Below, piece by piece: positions 10,337-19,594 of a stretch of DNA of 64,000 bases; position 1 is the first letter of the stretch; every line of letters starts with the position of its first letter. Location: positions 1 through 64,000 of the forward strand of contig NZ_QNRO01000017.1 in the NCBI RefSeq assembly GCF_003315345.1, written 5' to 3'. The stretch is from Marinobacter pelagius. GTDB lineage: Bacteria > Pseudomonadota > Gammaproteobacteria > Pseudomonadales > Oleiphilaceae. The position numbers and the translations under genes are program-made. The notes under the pieces were generated by a model, which worked only from the letters and a program-made list of their open reading frames with translations, made no database searches and was not told where the DNA came from.

Positions 10337-10630
10337 ATGACTTACGAAGAGCTGATCGAACGTCTGGATCCGGCGGTATACCGGAACCTTCGCCAGTCCA
10401 TTGAGCTGGGCAAGTGGCCGGATGGTCGCAAGATGACAGCCGAACAGCGCGCTATCAGCCTGGAAGCGGTGATTCACTACGAGAACAAGCACAACGTGCC
10501 TGAAGAAGAGCGGGTGGGTTACCTGGACCGTGGCAGCAAGGCGGGAACGGCCTGTGATCCTTCCGTCCAGCACACCACCAGCCAGAACCGTGATGTCGAT
10601 CCGGACCAGTTCGTAGAGGTCAAGTCTTGA
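10337..10630 (+). CDS. YeaC-like DUF1315 family protein
   Basis: A 97-residue small soluble protein matching the YeaC/DUF1315 family, with the core LRQSIELGKWPDGRKMTAEQ and a following block around ALEAVIHYE (here SLEAVIHYENKH). No enzyme motif or membrane segment is visible and the family function is unknown. AGGAG lies about 7-10 bp upstream of ATG 10337. Its stop overlaps the start of the DUF2797 gene (TTGA), so the two are translationally coupled. The Fur-like box upstream may affect it. Confidence 0.82.
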   Translation: MTYEELIERLDPAVYRNLRQSIELGKWPDGRKMTAEQRAISLEAVIHYENKHNVPEEERVGYLDRGSKAGTACDPSVQHTTSQNRDVDPDQFVEVKS

Positions 10631-11466
10631 GCGAAGTCATCGATGTAACCGGCCGGTTGCGCAAGATGCCGGTGGAGGCCGGGCAGCCGGTTGCCTACAC
10701 CATTGCCGTGGGTGACGCCCGGGTGCCGTTGAACCATCTGATTGGTCACTCCATCCGCATCGATTTTGATGGCGTTATCCGCTGCATCCATTGCGACCGC
10801 AAGACCAAGAAGAGTTTCAACCAGGGCTACTGCTATCCGTGTTTCCGCAAGCTGGCGGCCTGCGACAGTTGCATCATGAGCCCGGAAAAGTGCCACTACC
10901 ACCTCGGTACCTGCCGCGAGCCGGAGTGGGGGGAGACCCACTGCATGGTCGAGCACGTGGTGTACCTGGCCAATTCTTCCGGACTCAAGGTCGGCATTAC
11001 CCGCGCTTCCCAGGTGCCGACCCGCTGGATTGATCAGGGAGCGGTCGAGGCCATCCCCATGGTCAGGGTCAGAACCCGTTATATTGCCGGGCTGGTGGAA
11101 GTGGCGTGCAAGAGCCATGTCACCGATCGCACCAACTGGCGCGCCATGCTCAAGGGCGATGTGCCGGAGCTGGATCTGGTGGCGGAACGCCAGAAAATGC
11201 TGGCGGCCATTGCCACCGATATCGCGGAACTGCGAGAGGTGCACGGCGACGACGCCATCCGGGAGGTGAATGAGTCCGGGCTTGGCCTCAGCTATCCGGT
11301 GGAAGTCTGGCCGTCAAAGATCAAAACCCATAATCTGGACAAAACGCCGGAAGTGGAGGGAGTACTGGAAGGCATCAAGGGCCAGTACCTGATCCTCGAC
11401 ACCGGTGTGATCAATATCCGCAAGTTTACCGGGTATGAGGTCCGCTTCCGGGCGGACGCCAGCTGA
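10627..11466 (+). CDS. DUF2797 family zinc-ribbon protein
   Basis: A 279-residue protein. Residues about 54-95 hold several cysteine pairs (CIHC, CYPC, CDSC and a Cys-His string up to CHYHLGTC), a probable zinc-binding module. A segment at about 113-140 reads VVYLANSSGLKVGITR followed by RWIDQGA, which looks like the core of a GIY-YIG-type fold with Tyr, Lys, Gly and Arg in suggestive places. The start is TTG 10627, overlapping the DUF1315 stop; no better start with a ribosome site is nearby. The family has no proven role. A nucleic-acid-binding or nuclease-like role is only an inference. Confidence 0.8.
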   Translation: MSEVIDVTGRLRKMPVEAGQPVAYTIAVGDARVPLNHLIGHSIRIDFDGVIRCIHCDRKTKKSFNQGYCYPCFRKLAACDSCIMSPEKCHYHLGTCREPEWGETHCMVEHVVYLANSSGLKVGITRASQVPTRWIDQGAVEAIPMVRVRTRYIAGLVEVACKSHVTDRTNWRAMLKGDVPELDLVAERQKMLAAIATDIAELREVHGDDAIREVNESGLGLSYPVEVWPSKIKTHNLDKTPEVEGVLEGIKGQYLILDTGVINIRKFTGYEVRFRADAS

Positions 11467-11488
11467 ACAGAACTCCGTGGAGAATGTA

Positions 11489-14131
11489 ATGCGTAGCAAC
11501 CAGCCACAAACCATTTACCTGAGCGAATACCAAGTACCGGCGTATCTGGTTGACCATGTGGACCTGAGGTTTGAGCTTTTCGAGGAAGGCGCCCGTGTGC
11601 ACAGCACGCTGTCGGTGCGTCGCAACCCCGATTCCAGGGAGGCCGGAGCCCCGCTGGAGCTGGATGGTGACAGCCTCAGGCTGGAAACCGTCGCCCTTGA
11701 TGGCACCGAGTTGTCATCGGCCGATTACGAGGACCGGGGCGATCAGCTGGTCATTGCCTCGGTGCCCGAGCAATTCGAGCTCTCGGTGGTAACCTGGATC
11801 GAGCCACAGAACAACACCCGCCTCGAAGGTCTGTACAAATCCTCCGGTATGTTCTGCACCCAGTGTGAGGCCGAGGGCTTCCGCTGCATTACCTTCTTCC
11901 CGGACCGCCCGGATGTCATGGCCCGTTTCCGCACCCGTATCGAGGCGGACAAGGCTTCTTATCCGGTACTGCTGTCCAACGGCAACGACGTTGACCGGGG
12001 TGAGCTCGAGGGCGGCCGCCATTTTGTTACCTGGGAAGACCCGTTCCCGAAGCCGTGTTACCTGTTTGCCCTGGTGGCCGGCGATCTGGTGGAAAAACGG
12101 GATACCTTCCGGACCTGTTCCGGCCGCGACATCGACCTGCGCATGTACGTGGAGCCGCGTAATGCACAGAAGTGCGACCACGCCATGGACTCCCTGAAAC
12201 GGTCCATGCAGTGGGATGAAGAAGTCTATGGCCGGGAATACGATCTGGATATCTTCATGATCGTGGCCGTCGACGATTTCAACATGGGCGCCATGGAGAA
12301 CAAGGGCCTGAACATCTTCAACTCGTCCTGTGTCCTGGCCAGCCAGGATACCGCCACCGACGCCGCGTTCCAGCGCATCGAGGCGATCGTCGCCCACGAG
12401 TACTTCCACAACTGGTCCGGCAACCGGGTCACCTGTCGCGACTGGTTCCAGCTGAGTCTGAAAGAAGGCTTCACGGTGTTCCGGGATTCCCAGTTCTCCG
12501 CCGACATGGGCTCGCCCACGGTCAAGCGCATCGAGGACGTGACCCTGTTGCGCACGGCCCAGTTCGCCGAGGATGCCGGCCCCATGGCCCACCCTGTGCG
12601 CCCGGCTTCCTACATGGAAATCTCCAACTTCTACACCCTGACCATCTATGAAAAGGGTGCCGAAGTGGTGCGCATGATCCATAACCTGCTCGGGCCGGAG
12701 ATGTTCCGCAAGGGCTCCGACCTTTATTTCGAGCGTCATGACGGTCAGGCGGTAACCACCGATGATTTTGTCCGCGCCATGGAGGATGCCTCAGGGCGTG
12801 ATCTGACCCAGTTCCGTCTCTGGTATGAGCAGGCGGGTACGCCGGTGCTGAATGTCTCTGATGAGTTTGATGCAGAGCAGGGCATTTATCGGCTGACCAT
12901 CGAGCAGCACATCCCGGATACCCCGGGCCAGAGCAACAAGAAGCCGCAACACATTCCGTTTGCCCTGGGCCTGCTGGGCAGCCGGGGCGAGGCCTTGCCG
13001 CTCAAGCTTGAGGCGGGCGAGGAAAGCGGACCGGCTGAGCGGGTGCTGGAACTGACCGAGGCGAGCCATACCTTCGAGTTCCATGGCATCAGTGAGCACC
13101 CCGTGCCCTCGCTCCTGCGCCACTTTTCTGCGCCGGTGCGGGTGAATTATCCGTGGTCGCGGGAACAGTTGCTGTTCCTGATGAGCCACGACCCGGATGG
13201 CTTCAACCGCTGGGATGCCGGCCAGAGGCTGGCGGTGGATGTGATTCAGTCCCTGGTGGGTGCACCCAGGGATGCGGTCGTTGAGCCGCGACTGGTCACC
13301 TCCTATCGCCACCTGATCTCTGACTCCTCCCTGGATCAGGCGCTGGTGGCCAAGATGCTGCAGCTGCCTTCAGAGGCGTACCTGATCGAGCTGGCGGACA
13401 ACGCCGATGTCCCTGCCATCCACCTTGCCCGGGAGCGGGTACTCAAGCACCTGGCCATCTCCCTGCGGGATGAGCTGGTTGCCTGTTACCGGCGCAATCT
13501 CGAGACCGGTGACTACGAGATTACCCCGGAGGCGATTGCCCGTCGCAGCCTGCGCAATACCGCCCTGGCGTGGCTCCTGGTGATCAATGACGAGGAAGGG
13601 CGTGAGCTGGCCGTTCGCCAGTTCCGTTCCGCCGATAACATGACGGACCGGATGGGCGCACTCCGGGCCCTGGTGAACTCCGACTACGAGGAAGATCGCA
13701 ACCTGGCACTGGAAGCGTTTTACCAGCTGTTCCGGGAAGATCCGCAGGTGATCGAACAGTGGTTCTCGGTTCAGGCTGCCAGCGACCGCGCCGGTCAGCT
13801 GCCGCAGATTCATGCCTTGCTCGAGCACCCGGCATTCGACTGGAAGAACCCCAACAAAGTCCGTTCCGTGGTTGGGGCCTTTGCCGGCCAGAACCTGGCT
13901 GCCTTCCACAACCCGGATGGCTCGGGCTATGACTTCCTGGCCGAGCAAGTTTGCCGCCTGGATGACAGCAACCCCCAGATTGCTGCACGTCTGGTCACGC
14001 CCCTGACCCGTTGGCGGAAGTTTGCGCCGGAGTATCGCGAACAGATGAAAGCCGCGCTGGAGCGCGTCCGTGACAAGGCCGGTCTGTCCCGGGATGTCTA
14101 CGAGGTGGTTCACAAGAGCCTGGCTGGCTGA
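11489..14131 (+). CDS. pepN: Aminopeptidase N
   Basis: An 880-residue M1 zinc metallopeptidase that removes N-terminal residues from peptides in the cytoplasm. The substrate-recognition motif GAMENKGLN is at about 268. The zinc motif HEYFHNW with the downstream Glu in SLKEGFTVF is at about 303-330. The length matches E. coli PepN (870). Start at ATG 11489, with GGAG 6 bp upstream; a longer frame from 11435 overlaps the DUF2797 gene and adds residues unlike the family. It follows the DUF2797 gene by 22 bp. Confidence 0.96.
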   Translation: MRSNQPQTIYLSEYQVPAYLVDHVDLRFELFEEGARVHSTLSVRRNPDSREAGAPLELDGDSLRLETVALDGTELSSADYEDRGDQLVIASVPEQFELSVVTWIEPQNNTRLEGLYKSSGMFCTQCEAEGFRCITFFPDRPDVMARFRTRIEADKASYPVLLSNGNDVDRGELEGGRHFVTWEDPFPKPCYLFALVAGDLVEKRDTFRTCSGRDIDLRMYVEPRNAQKCDHAMDSLKRSMQWDEEVYGREYDLDIFMIVAVDDFNMGAMENKGLNIFNSSCVLASQDTATDAAFQRIEAIVAHEYFHNWSGNRVTCRDWFQLSLKEGFTVFRDSQFSADMGSPTVKRIEDVTLLRTAQFAEDAGPMAHPVRPASYMEISNFYTLTIYEKGAEVVRMIHNLLGPEMFRKGSDLYFERHDGQAVTTDDFVRAMEDASGRDLTQFRLWYEQAGTPVLNVSDEFDAEQGIYRLTIEQHIPDTPGQSNKKPQHIPFALGLLGSRGEALPLKLEAGEESGPAERVLELTEASHTFEFHGISEHPVPSLLRHFSAPVRVNYPWSREQLLFLMSHDPDGFNRWDAGQRLAVDVIQSLVGAPRDAVVEPRLVTSYRHLISDSSLDQALVAKMLQLPSEAYLIELADNADVPAIHLARERVLKHLAISLRDELVACYRRNLETGDYEITPEAIARRSLRNTALAWLLVINDEEGRELAVRQFRSADNMTDRMGALRALVNSDYEEDRNLALEAFYQLFREDPQVIEQWFSVQAASDRAGQLPQIHALLEHPAFDWKNPNKVRSVVGAFAGQNLAAFHNPDGSGYDFLAEQVCRLDDSNPQIAARLVTPLTRWRKFAPEYREQMKAALERVRDKAGLSRDVYEVVHKSLAG

Positions 14132-14306
14132 GCCACTGGTGTCCGGCTGTGACGGCGGAAACCCTGTCACAGCCAGATACAAAATCGCACTTTCGGTCGA
14201 TAGACAATATTGCCCGATCCGTTAATCTGGTCGAAAGTCTCAAGCTGCACGAGACCACAACAAAAAAGCCCCTCAAGAGGCTTCCAGACGGATTGAAGGT
14301 TAGACC

Positions 14307-15695
14307 ATGATGTATAATAAAAACACGCTGTTGAGTGGCCTGTTGGCCCTGTCTGTCTCGGCTGTACCCGCCTACGCTGCGGTCTCCCAGAGCGAGGCTG
14401 CCCGTCTTGGCAACGAACTGACCCCCTTTGGCTCGCCCAAGGCCGGCAACGCCGCCGGAACCATCCCCGCGTGGGACGGCGGACTGACTGAACCGCCGGC
14501 CGGTTACAAGGGGAGCGGTCAGCACCACATCAATCCCTTCCCGGATGACGAGGTGCTGTTTACCATCACCGCCCAGAACATGGACCAGTACAGCGAGTAT
14601 CTGACTGATGGCGTCAAGGCCATGTTCGAGACCTATCCCACCACGTTCCAGGTTCCGGTATACCAGAGCCGTCGCAGCCATGCGGTGCCGGACTGGGTGG
14701 CCCAGAACACCCGGGATAACGCCACAAGCGCCGACATCGTGGGCGAGGGCGCCGGTATCGAGGGGGCCTACGGTGGCTATCCCTTCCCGATTCTCCATGG
14801 CAATGATGAAGAAAAAGCCTGGCAGGTCATCTGGAACCACCTGACCCGTTGGCGTGGAGTCTCCGTTACCCGGCGTTCCAGTGAGGTGGCGGTCCAGCAG
14901 AACGGCGACTACTCGCTGGTGACATCCCAGCAGGAAGCCTTCTTCAACTACTACAACCCGGAAGGTGACGAGAGTACCCTCGATAACGTCATCTTCTACT
15001 ACCTGTCATTCACCCAGTCTCCGCCCCGTCTGGCCGGTGGCGCGATCCTGATTCATGAAACCATGAACCAGATCATCAACCCCCGTAATGGTTGGGGGTA
15101 TAACGCCGGCCAGCGTCGTGTTCGTCGGGCGCCGAACCTGGGATACGATTCTCCGATCGCCGCTTCGGACAACCTCCGTACTGCGGACGATACCGACATC
15201 TTCAACGGTGCCCTGGACCGCTATAACTGGACGTACCTGGGCAAGCGCGAGATTTATATTCCCTACAACAACTACCGGATTGGCCAGAAAGGACTCTCCT
15301 ACGATGAGATTCTCGGCATTTCACATATCAATCCGGACCTGACCCGCTGGGAGCTGCATCGGGTGCATGTGGTCGAAGCGACCCTGAAGGAAGGTGAGCG
15401 CCATATCTACGCCAAGCGCCGTTTCTATGTCGACGAGGACAGCTGGAACACCGTGCTGCTGGACCAGTACGACGGCCGCGGCGAATTGTGGCGCGTGACC
15501 ATGGGCCTGCCCAAAAATTATTATGAATTGCCGGGTGTGTGGACGGTGCTGGACGTCTATCATGATCTTCAGGCCCGCCGTTATCACGTTCTCGGACTCG
15601 ATACCGAAGAGCCGAATACCCGGGTATTCACCAACGAGGTTCCCAACAAGCGGTACTTCTCTCCGGCCTCCCTGCGCCGCAGGAGTGTTCGCTGA
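14307..15695 (+). CDS. DUF1329 family exported protein
   Basis: A 462-residue protein with a Sec signal peptide (hydrophobic LLSGLLALSVSAVPAYA, cleavage after about residue 26) and the DUF1329 fold, recognisable by SEAARLGNELTPFGSPKAGN near the N-terminus and RRFYVDEDSWN near the C-terminus. DUF1329 proteins are predicted periplasmic or outer-membrane-associated beta-rich proteins of the LolA/LolB-like group. It is usually accompanied by a DUF1302 outer-membrane protein, which is absent here. The next two genes encode a YCF48-like protein and an RND transporter, so a role in moving a hydrophobic compound across the envelope is likely but unproven. Confidence 0.85.
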   Translation: MMYNKNTLLSGLLALSVSAVPAYAAVSQSEAARLGNELTPFGSPKAGNAAGTIPAWDGGLTEPPAGYKGSGQHHINPFPDDEVLFTITAQNMDQYSEYLTDGVKAMFETYPTTFQVPVYQSRRSHAVPDWVAQNTRDNATSADIVGEGAGIEGAYGGYPFPILHGNDEEKAWQVIWNHLTRWRGVSVTRRSSEVAVQQNGDYSLVTSQQEAFFNYYNPEGDESTLDNVIFYYLSFTQSPPRLAGGAILIHETMNQIINPRNGWGYNAGQRRVRRAPNLGYDSPIAASDNLRTADDTDIFNGALDRYNWTYLGKREIYIPYNNYRIGQKGLSYDEILGISHINPDLTRWELHRVHVVEATLKEGERHIYAKRRFYVDEDSWNTVLLDQYDGRGELWRVTMGLPKNYYELPGVWTVLDVYHDLQARRYHVLGLDTEEPNTRVFTNEVPNKRYFSPASLRRRSVR

Positions 15696-15735
15696 GGCGC
15701 GAGGATCGCAACCCCGCCCAGATGGAATGGCAACC

Positions 15736-15769
15736 AACATACCGGCAGCCGGAAGGCTGCCGGTATGTT
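15736..15769 (+). terminator. Strong hairpin between the DUF1329 and YCF48 genes
   Basis: A perfect 15-bp stem (15736-15750 with 15755-15769) with a GGAA tetraloop, 40 bp after the DUF1329 stop. There is only a TT after the stem, so partial termination or 3'-end stabilisation is more likely than a complete stop. It could set a higher level of DUF1329 protein than of the genes behind it. Confidence 0.6.
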
Positions 15770-15832
15770 TACAGTTAAAACCGGCTTTGCCGGACTGAGA
15801 CACACAGTAAAAACAACCGATAGGCAAACCGA

Positions 15833-16978
15833 ATGGCTACAAGCTTGATGCGTAAAACCCTGGGTGCTACCTGCCTCGGGCTTTCCATGGCCTGTGCATC
15901 TCCGGCTGTATGGGCAGTGGGGGATTTGCTTGAAACACCGGCCCGTCCAACGGAACTCGCTCCACAAAGCCTGCTGAATGATGTTGCCGTTGCAGGCGAC
16001 CGTATCGTAGCGGCCGGGGAGCGTGGACACATCATCTACTCCGACGATGAGGGCCAAAGCTGGACCCAGGCCGAAGTGCCCGTGTCCGTTACCCTCACCG
16101 GCGTGGATTTTGGTACGGAAAATCATGGCTGGGCTGTGGGCCACAGCGGTGCGGTGCTGCATTCGAGTGATTCCGGCGCAACCTGGGAGCTCCAGCTGGA
16201 CGGTATCCGGGCCGCCGAACTGGCCATCGCCAGCCAGGAGGAAGCCATTGCCGACATGGAAGAGCGCATCGAGCAGGCCCCCGAGGAGCAGGTAGAGGAC
16301 CTGGAGTGGGCGCTGGATGACCTGTTTTTCCGCCTCGAAAACATGCAGGCGGATCTGGATATCGGTCCGGTAAACCCGTTCCTGGATGTCTGGTTCGAGA
16401 ACGACAGTCACGGCTTTGTGGTTGGCGCCTACGGCATGATCTACCGCACGACCGATGGCGGGGCAAGCTGGCAGGACTGGTCACAGAAGCTGGACAACCC
16501 CCAGGGTTTTCACCTTAATGCCATTTCCCAAATCGCCGGTGGTGCCCTGTTTATTGTCGGTGAAGCTGGCCAGATCCATGTTTCCATTGATGGTGGTGAA
16601 ACCTGGGAGCGTCGTGAGAGTCCCTACCCGGGTTCACTGTTCGGCGTGATTGGCACCGGCCGCGTCAACGAAGCCCTGGCCTTCGGTTTGCGGGGCACCC
16701 TGATGTATTCCGCGGATCTCGGAAAGTCCTGGTCTGTGGTCAGTACCGGTTCCACGGCAACGCTCAATGACGGTGCCGCCGAGGGTGACCGGATCATCCT
16801 GGTTGGCAATGGCGGGGCTGTGCTCACCAGCGGTAACGGAGGGGATACCTTCCGGGAGTACCTCCGCGACGACCGTGAGGGAGTCATGGGTGTGGTGCCG
16901 GTTTCGGATACCAATCTGCTCCTGGTGGGCGAGGGTGGCGTCAAGCACGCCGATCCCCAAGGCAAAAACCTTCAATAA
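15833..16978 (+). CDS. YCF48/BNR-repeat exported protein
   Basis: A 381-residue protein with a signal peptide (about 1-30, ending SPAVWA) and a beta-propeller built of BNR/YCF48-type repeats: GWAVGHSGAVLHSSDSGATW, GFVVGAYGMIYRTTDGGASW and IVGEAGQIHVSIDGGETW. An inserted acidic helix (about 120-165) interrupts the propeller after the second blade. The name comes from the photosystem II assembly factor HCF136, but here the protein must serve another role, probably a periplasmic partner of the RND transporter encoded 45 bp downstream. Confidence 0.83.
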   Translation: MATSLMRKTLGATCLGLSMACASPAVWAVGDLLETPARPTELAPQSLLNDVAVAGDRIVAAGERGHIIYSDDEGQSWTQAEVPVSVTLTGVDFGTENHGWAVGHSGAVLHSSDSGATWELQLDGIRAAELAIASQEEAIADMEERIEQAPEEQVEDLEWALDDLFFRLENMQADLDIGPVNPFLDVWFENDSHGFVVGAYGMIYRTTDGGASWQDWSQKLDNPQGFHLNAISQIAGGALFIVGEAGQIHVSIDGGETWERRESPYPGSLFGVIGTGRVNEALAFGLRGTLMYSADLGKSWSVVSTGSTATLNDGAAEGDRIILVGNGGAVLTSGNGGDTFREYLRDDREGVMGVVPVSDTNLLLVGEGGVKHADPQGKNLQ

Positions 16979-17023
16979 CGCCCTGATGTGGCAACAACAG
17001 AACCAATAATAGAGGGGCTTTGA

Positions 17024-19408
17024 ATGTCCAACCCGACGCATGACAAGGGCGAACATTACCTGACCACGCCCAAGGCGGAACCGTTCCTGGAGCGTCTGAT
17101 TTTCAACAATCGGGCGATCATCCTGGTTCTGCTGACCATTTTGACCCTGTTCCTCGGCTACAACGCGGTCAAGATTCAGCCGGATGCCAGTTTCGAGCGG
17201 ATGATTCCGCTGGAGCATCCGTACATCGTCAACATGCTCGAGCACAGGGACGACCTGGAAAACCTGGGTAACTTTGTGCGAATCGCTGTGGAATCCAAAG
17301 ACGGCGATATCTTCTCGCAAGAGTACATGGAGACCCTGAAGCAGATTACCGATGAGGTGTTCTATCTCAGCGGCGTTGATCGTTCAGGCCTGAAGTCACT
17401 GTGGACGTCCAACGTGCGCTGGGTGGAAGTAACCGAGCAGGGCTTCCAGGGCGGTACCGTTATTCCGGATGACTACGATGGTTCCCGGGAAAGTCTTGAG
17501 CAGTTGCGTCAGAACGTGCTCCGTTCCAATGAAGTCGGCCGGCTGATCTCGGATAACTTCAAATCGACCATTGTCTACGCACCGCTGTACGAGACCGATC
17601 CGGAGACCGGTGAGCCGCTGGATTACGGCACCTTCTCCCGGCAGCTGGAAGAAAAGATCCGGGAAAAATACGAAGCCCAGAATCCGAATATCGAGATCCA
17701 CATTGTCGGCTTTGCCAAGAAGGTGGGGGACCTGATCGAGGGTATAGGCTCCATCGCCTGGTTTGCCGGTATCACCATTGTGCTGACCACTCTGCTGTTG
17801 TTCTGGTATTCCCGCAGCGTTTCCGGAACCTTGGTGCCGGTGTTTACCTCCATTATTGCGGTATTCTGGCAGCTGGGCACCCTGCGGCTGCTGGGTTACG
17901 GCCTGGATCCTTACTCCGTACTGGTCCCGTTTCTGGTATTCGCCATCGGTATCAGTCATGGCGTGCAGATCGTCAATGCCATGGCGGTGGAAGCGGCCAA
18001 GGGTTTTGACGCCGTCACCGCCGCCCGCCTCGCGTTCCGGGCGCTTTATATTCCGGGGATGCTGGCGTTGATCTCCGATGCCTTCGGTTTCCTGACCCTG
18101 TTCTTCATCGAGATCGATGTTATCCGGGATCTGGCGGTTGCCGCCGGTATCGGTGTTGCCTTTGTAATCATCACCAACCTCGTGCTGCATGTGCTGATCA
18201 TGTCCTACATCGGCATCTCCAAGGGCGGTATACGTCATGTGCAGAATCACGGTGAGAAGCAGGATCGCAAATGGCGACTCCTCTCCAATTTCTCCCATCC
18301 CGGTGTGGCGCCCATCTCCCTGCTGATTGCGGTGATCGGTCTGGGGCTTGGCCTCTACTACAAGCAGGATCTGAAAGTAGGTGACCTGGATCAGGGTGCA
18401 CCGGAATTGCGCAAGGACTCCCGTTACAACAAGGATAACGCGTACATTATCGACAATTACTCCACCAGTGCCGATGTCATGGTGGTGATGGTGAAGACGC
18501 CGGTGGAGCAGTGCACCCAGTACAGTGTGCTGCGGGCCATGGATGCGCTGCAGTGGGAGCTGGCAAACACCCCGGGTGTGCAGTCTACGGCATCGCTGGC
18601 GGACGTCTCCAAGATCGTCACCAAGGCCCTGAACGAGGGTAACTGGAACTGGTATGCGATCTCCCGAAACCAGACCATTATCAATGCTTCTATCCGTAAC
18701 GCACCGTCCGGGCTGATCAACACCGATTGCAGCCTGACACCGCTGCTGGTGTTCCTGGAGGATCACAAGGCTGAAACCCTGCAAACCGCTGTAGAGGTTG
18801 TTGAAGAGTTTGCCCAGGAAAACAGCAACGAGGAGCACACCTTCCTGCTCGCGGCCGGTAACGCGGGTGTGGAAGCAGCCACCAACGAGGTTATCTCCAA
18901 AGCCAAGGACATGATGCTGATCTTCGTCTACGGCGTGGTGAGCCTGCTGTGCTTCCTGACCTTCCGTTCCATCCGCGCGGTACTGTGTATCGTGGTTCCG
19001 CTGGGCCTGACGTCAGTGCTGTGTGAGGCGATCATGGCGGTCTCGGGGATCGGTATCAAGGTGGCGACCCTGCCAGTCATCGCGCTTGGTGTGGGTATCG
19101 GTGTGGACTACGGCATCTACATCTACAGCAAACTGGAAAAGTACCTGCTCGAAGGCAAGACGCTGCAGGACGCGTATTTCGAAACCCTGCGTTCCACCGG
19201 TAAGGCTGTGGTCTTTACCGGCGTGACCCTGGGCATCGGCGTCGTAACCTGGATCTTTTCTCCCATCAAGTTCCAGGCCGATATGGGCTTCCTGCTGTTC
19301 TTCATGTTCCTCTGGAACATGATCGGCGCCATCTGGCTGCTGCCGGCATTGGCCCGCTTCCTGCTTCGTCCGGAGCGCATGCTTGAAAAGGCGAGGGAAG
19401 CGAAATAA
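17024..19408 (+). CDS. RND transporter of the MMPL family
   Basis: A 794-residue inner-membrane protein with two repeats of one membrane helix, a large periplasmic loop and five more helices, so about 12 segments. The second helix group of each half contains GIGVDYGIYIYSKL-type sequence (about 690), where charged residues usually carry protons. MMPL/HAE2-like pumps move lipids, hopanoids or other hydrophobic molecules out of the inner membrane. It ends the DUF1329-YCF48 cluster and is followed by a good terminator. The substrate is unknown; co-occurrence suggests the three proteins work together. Confidence 0.88.
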   Translation: MSNPTHDKGEHYLTTPKAEPFLERLIFNNRAIILVLLTILTLFLGYNAVKIQPDASFERMIPLEHPYIVNMLEHRDDLENLGNFVRIAVESKDGDIFSQEYMETLKQITDEVFYLSGVDRSGLKSLWTSNVRWVEVTEQGFQGGTVIPDDYDGSRESLEQLRQNVLRSNEVGRLISDNFKSTIVYAPLYETDPETGEPLDYGTFSRQLEEKIREKYEAQNPNIEIHIVGFAKKVGDLIEGIGSIAWFAGITIVLTTLLLFWYSRSVSGTLVPVFTSIIAVFWQLGTLRLLGYGLDPYSVLVPFLVFAIGISHGVQIVNAMAVEAAKGFDAVTAARLAFRALYIPGMLALISDAFGFLTLFFIEIDVIRDLAVAAGIGVAFVIITNLVLHVLIMSYIGISKGGIRHVQNHGEKQDRKWRLLSNFSHPGVAPISLLIAVIGLGLGLYYKQDLKVGDLDQGAPELRKDSRYNKDNAYIIDNYSTSADVMVVMVKTPVEQCTQYSVLRAMDALQWELANTPGVQSTASLADVSKIVTKALNEGNWNWYAISRNQTIINASIRNAPSGLINTDCSLTPLLVFLEDHKAETLQTAVEVVEEFAQENSNEEHTFLLAAGNAGVEAATNEVISKAKDMMLIFVYGVVSLLCFLTFRSIRAVLCIVVPLGLTSVLCEAIMAVSGIGIKVATLPVIALGVGIGVDYGIYIYSKLEKYLLEGKTLQDAYFETLRSTGKAVVFTGVTLGIGVVTWIFSPIKFQADMGFLLFFMFLWNMIGAIWLLPALARFLLRPERMLEKAREAK

Positions 19409-19425
19409 GCTGTTCACTGACGATC

Positions 19426-19452
19426 AAAAAAGCCCGCGCCGCGGGCTTTTTT
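19426..19452 (+). terminator. Rho-independent terminator after the RND gene
   Basis: G+C stem AGCCCGC/GCGGGCT with flanking A-run and T-run (six T), 17 bp after the stop codon. The flanking A and T runs make it able to work in both directions. Confidence 0.9.
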
Positions 19453-19486
19453 GTTGTTGGCTCAACTGTTTAGAGAGCTAACTCTG

Positions 19487-19507
19487 ACTTTATTTATGCC
19501 ATAAAGT
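19487..19507. promoter_or_regulatory. Inverted repeat upstream of the TAXI/TRAP operon
   Basis: ACTTTAT-TTATGCC-ATAAAGT, 7-bp perfect arms, in the 142-bp gap before the TAXI gene. Its A+T content and position, about 90 bp before the start codon, suit an operator. No regulator gene is adjacent. Confidence 0.35.
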
Positions 19508-19594
19508 GGTCTATGTTCTAAGACGGACGCGAAATATGTCCGTATGAGAGACGGGCATTCTTTAATTACAACGAGCAAAAAAGGAACGACTCAC

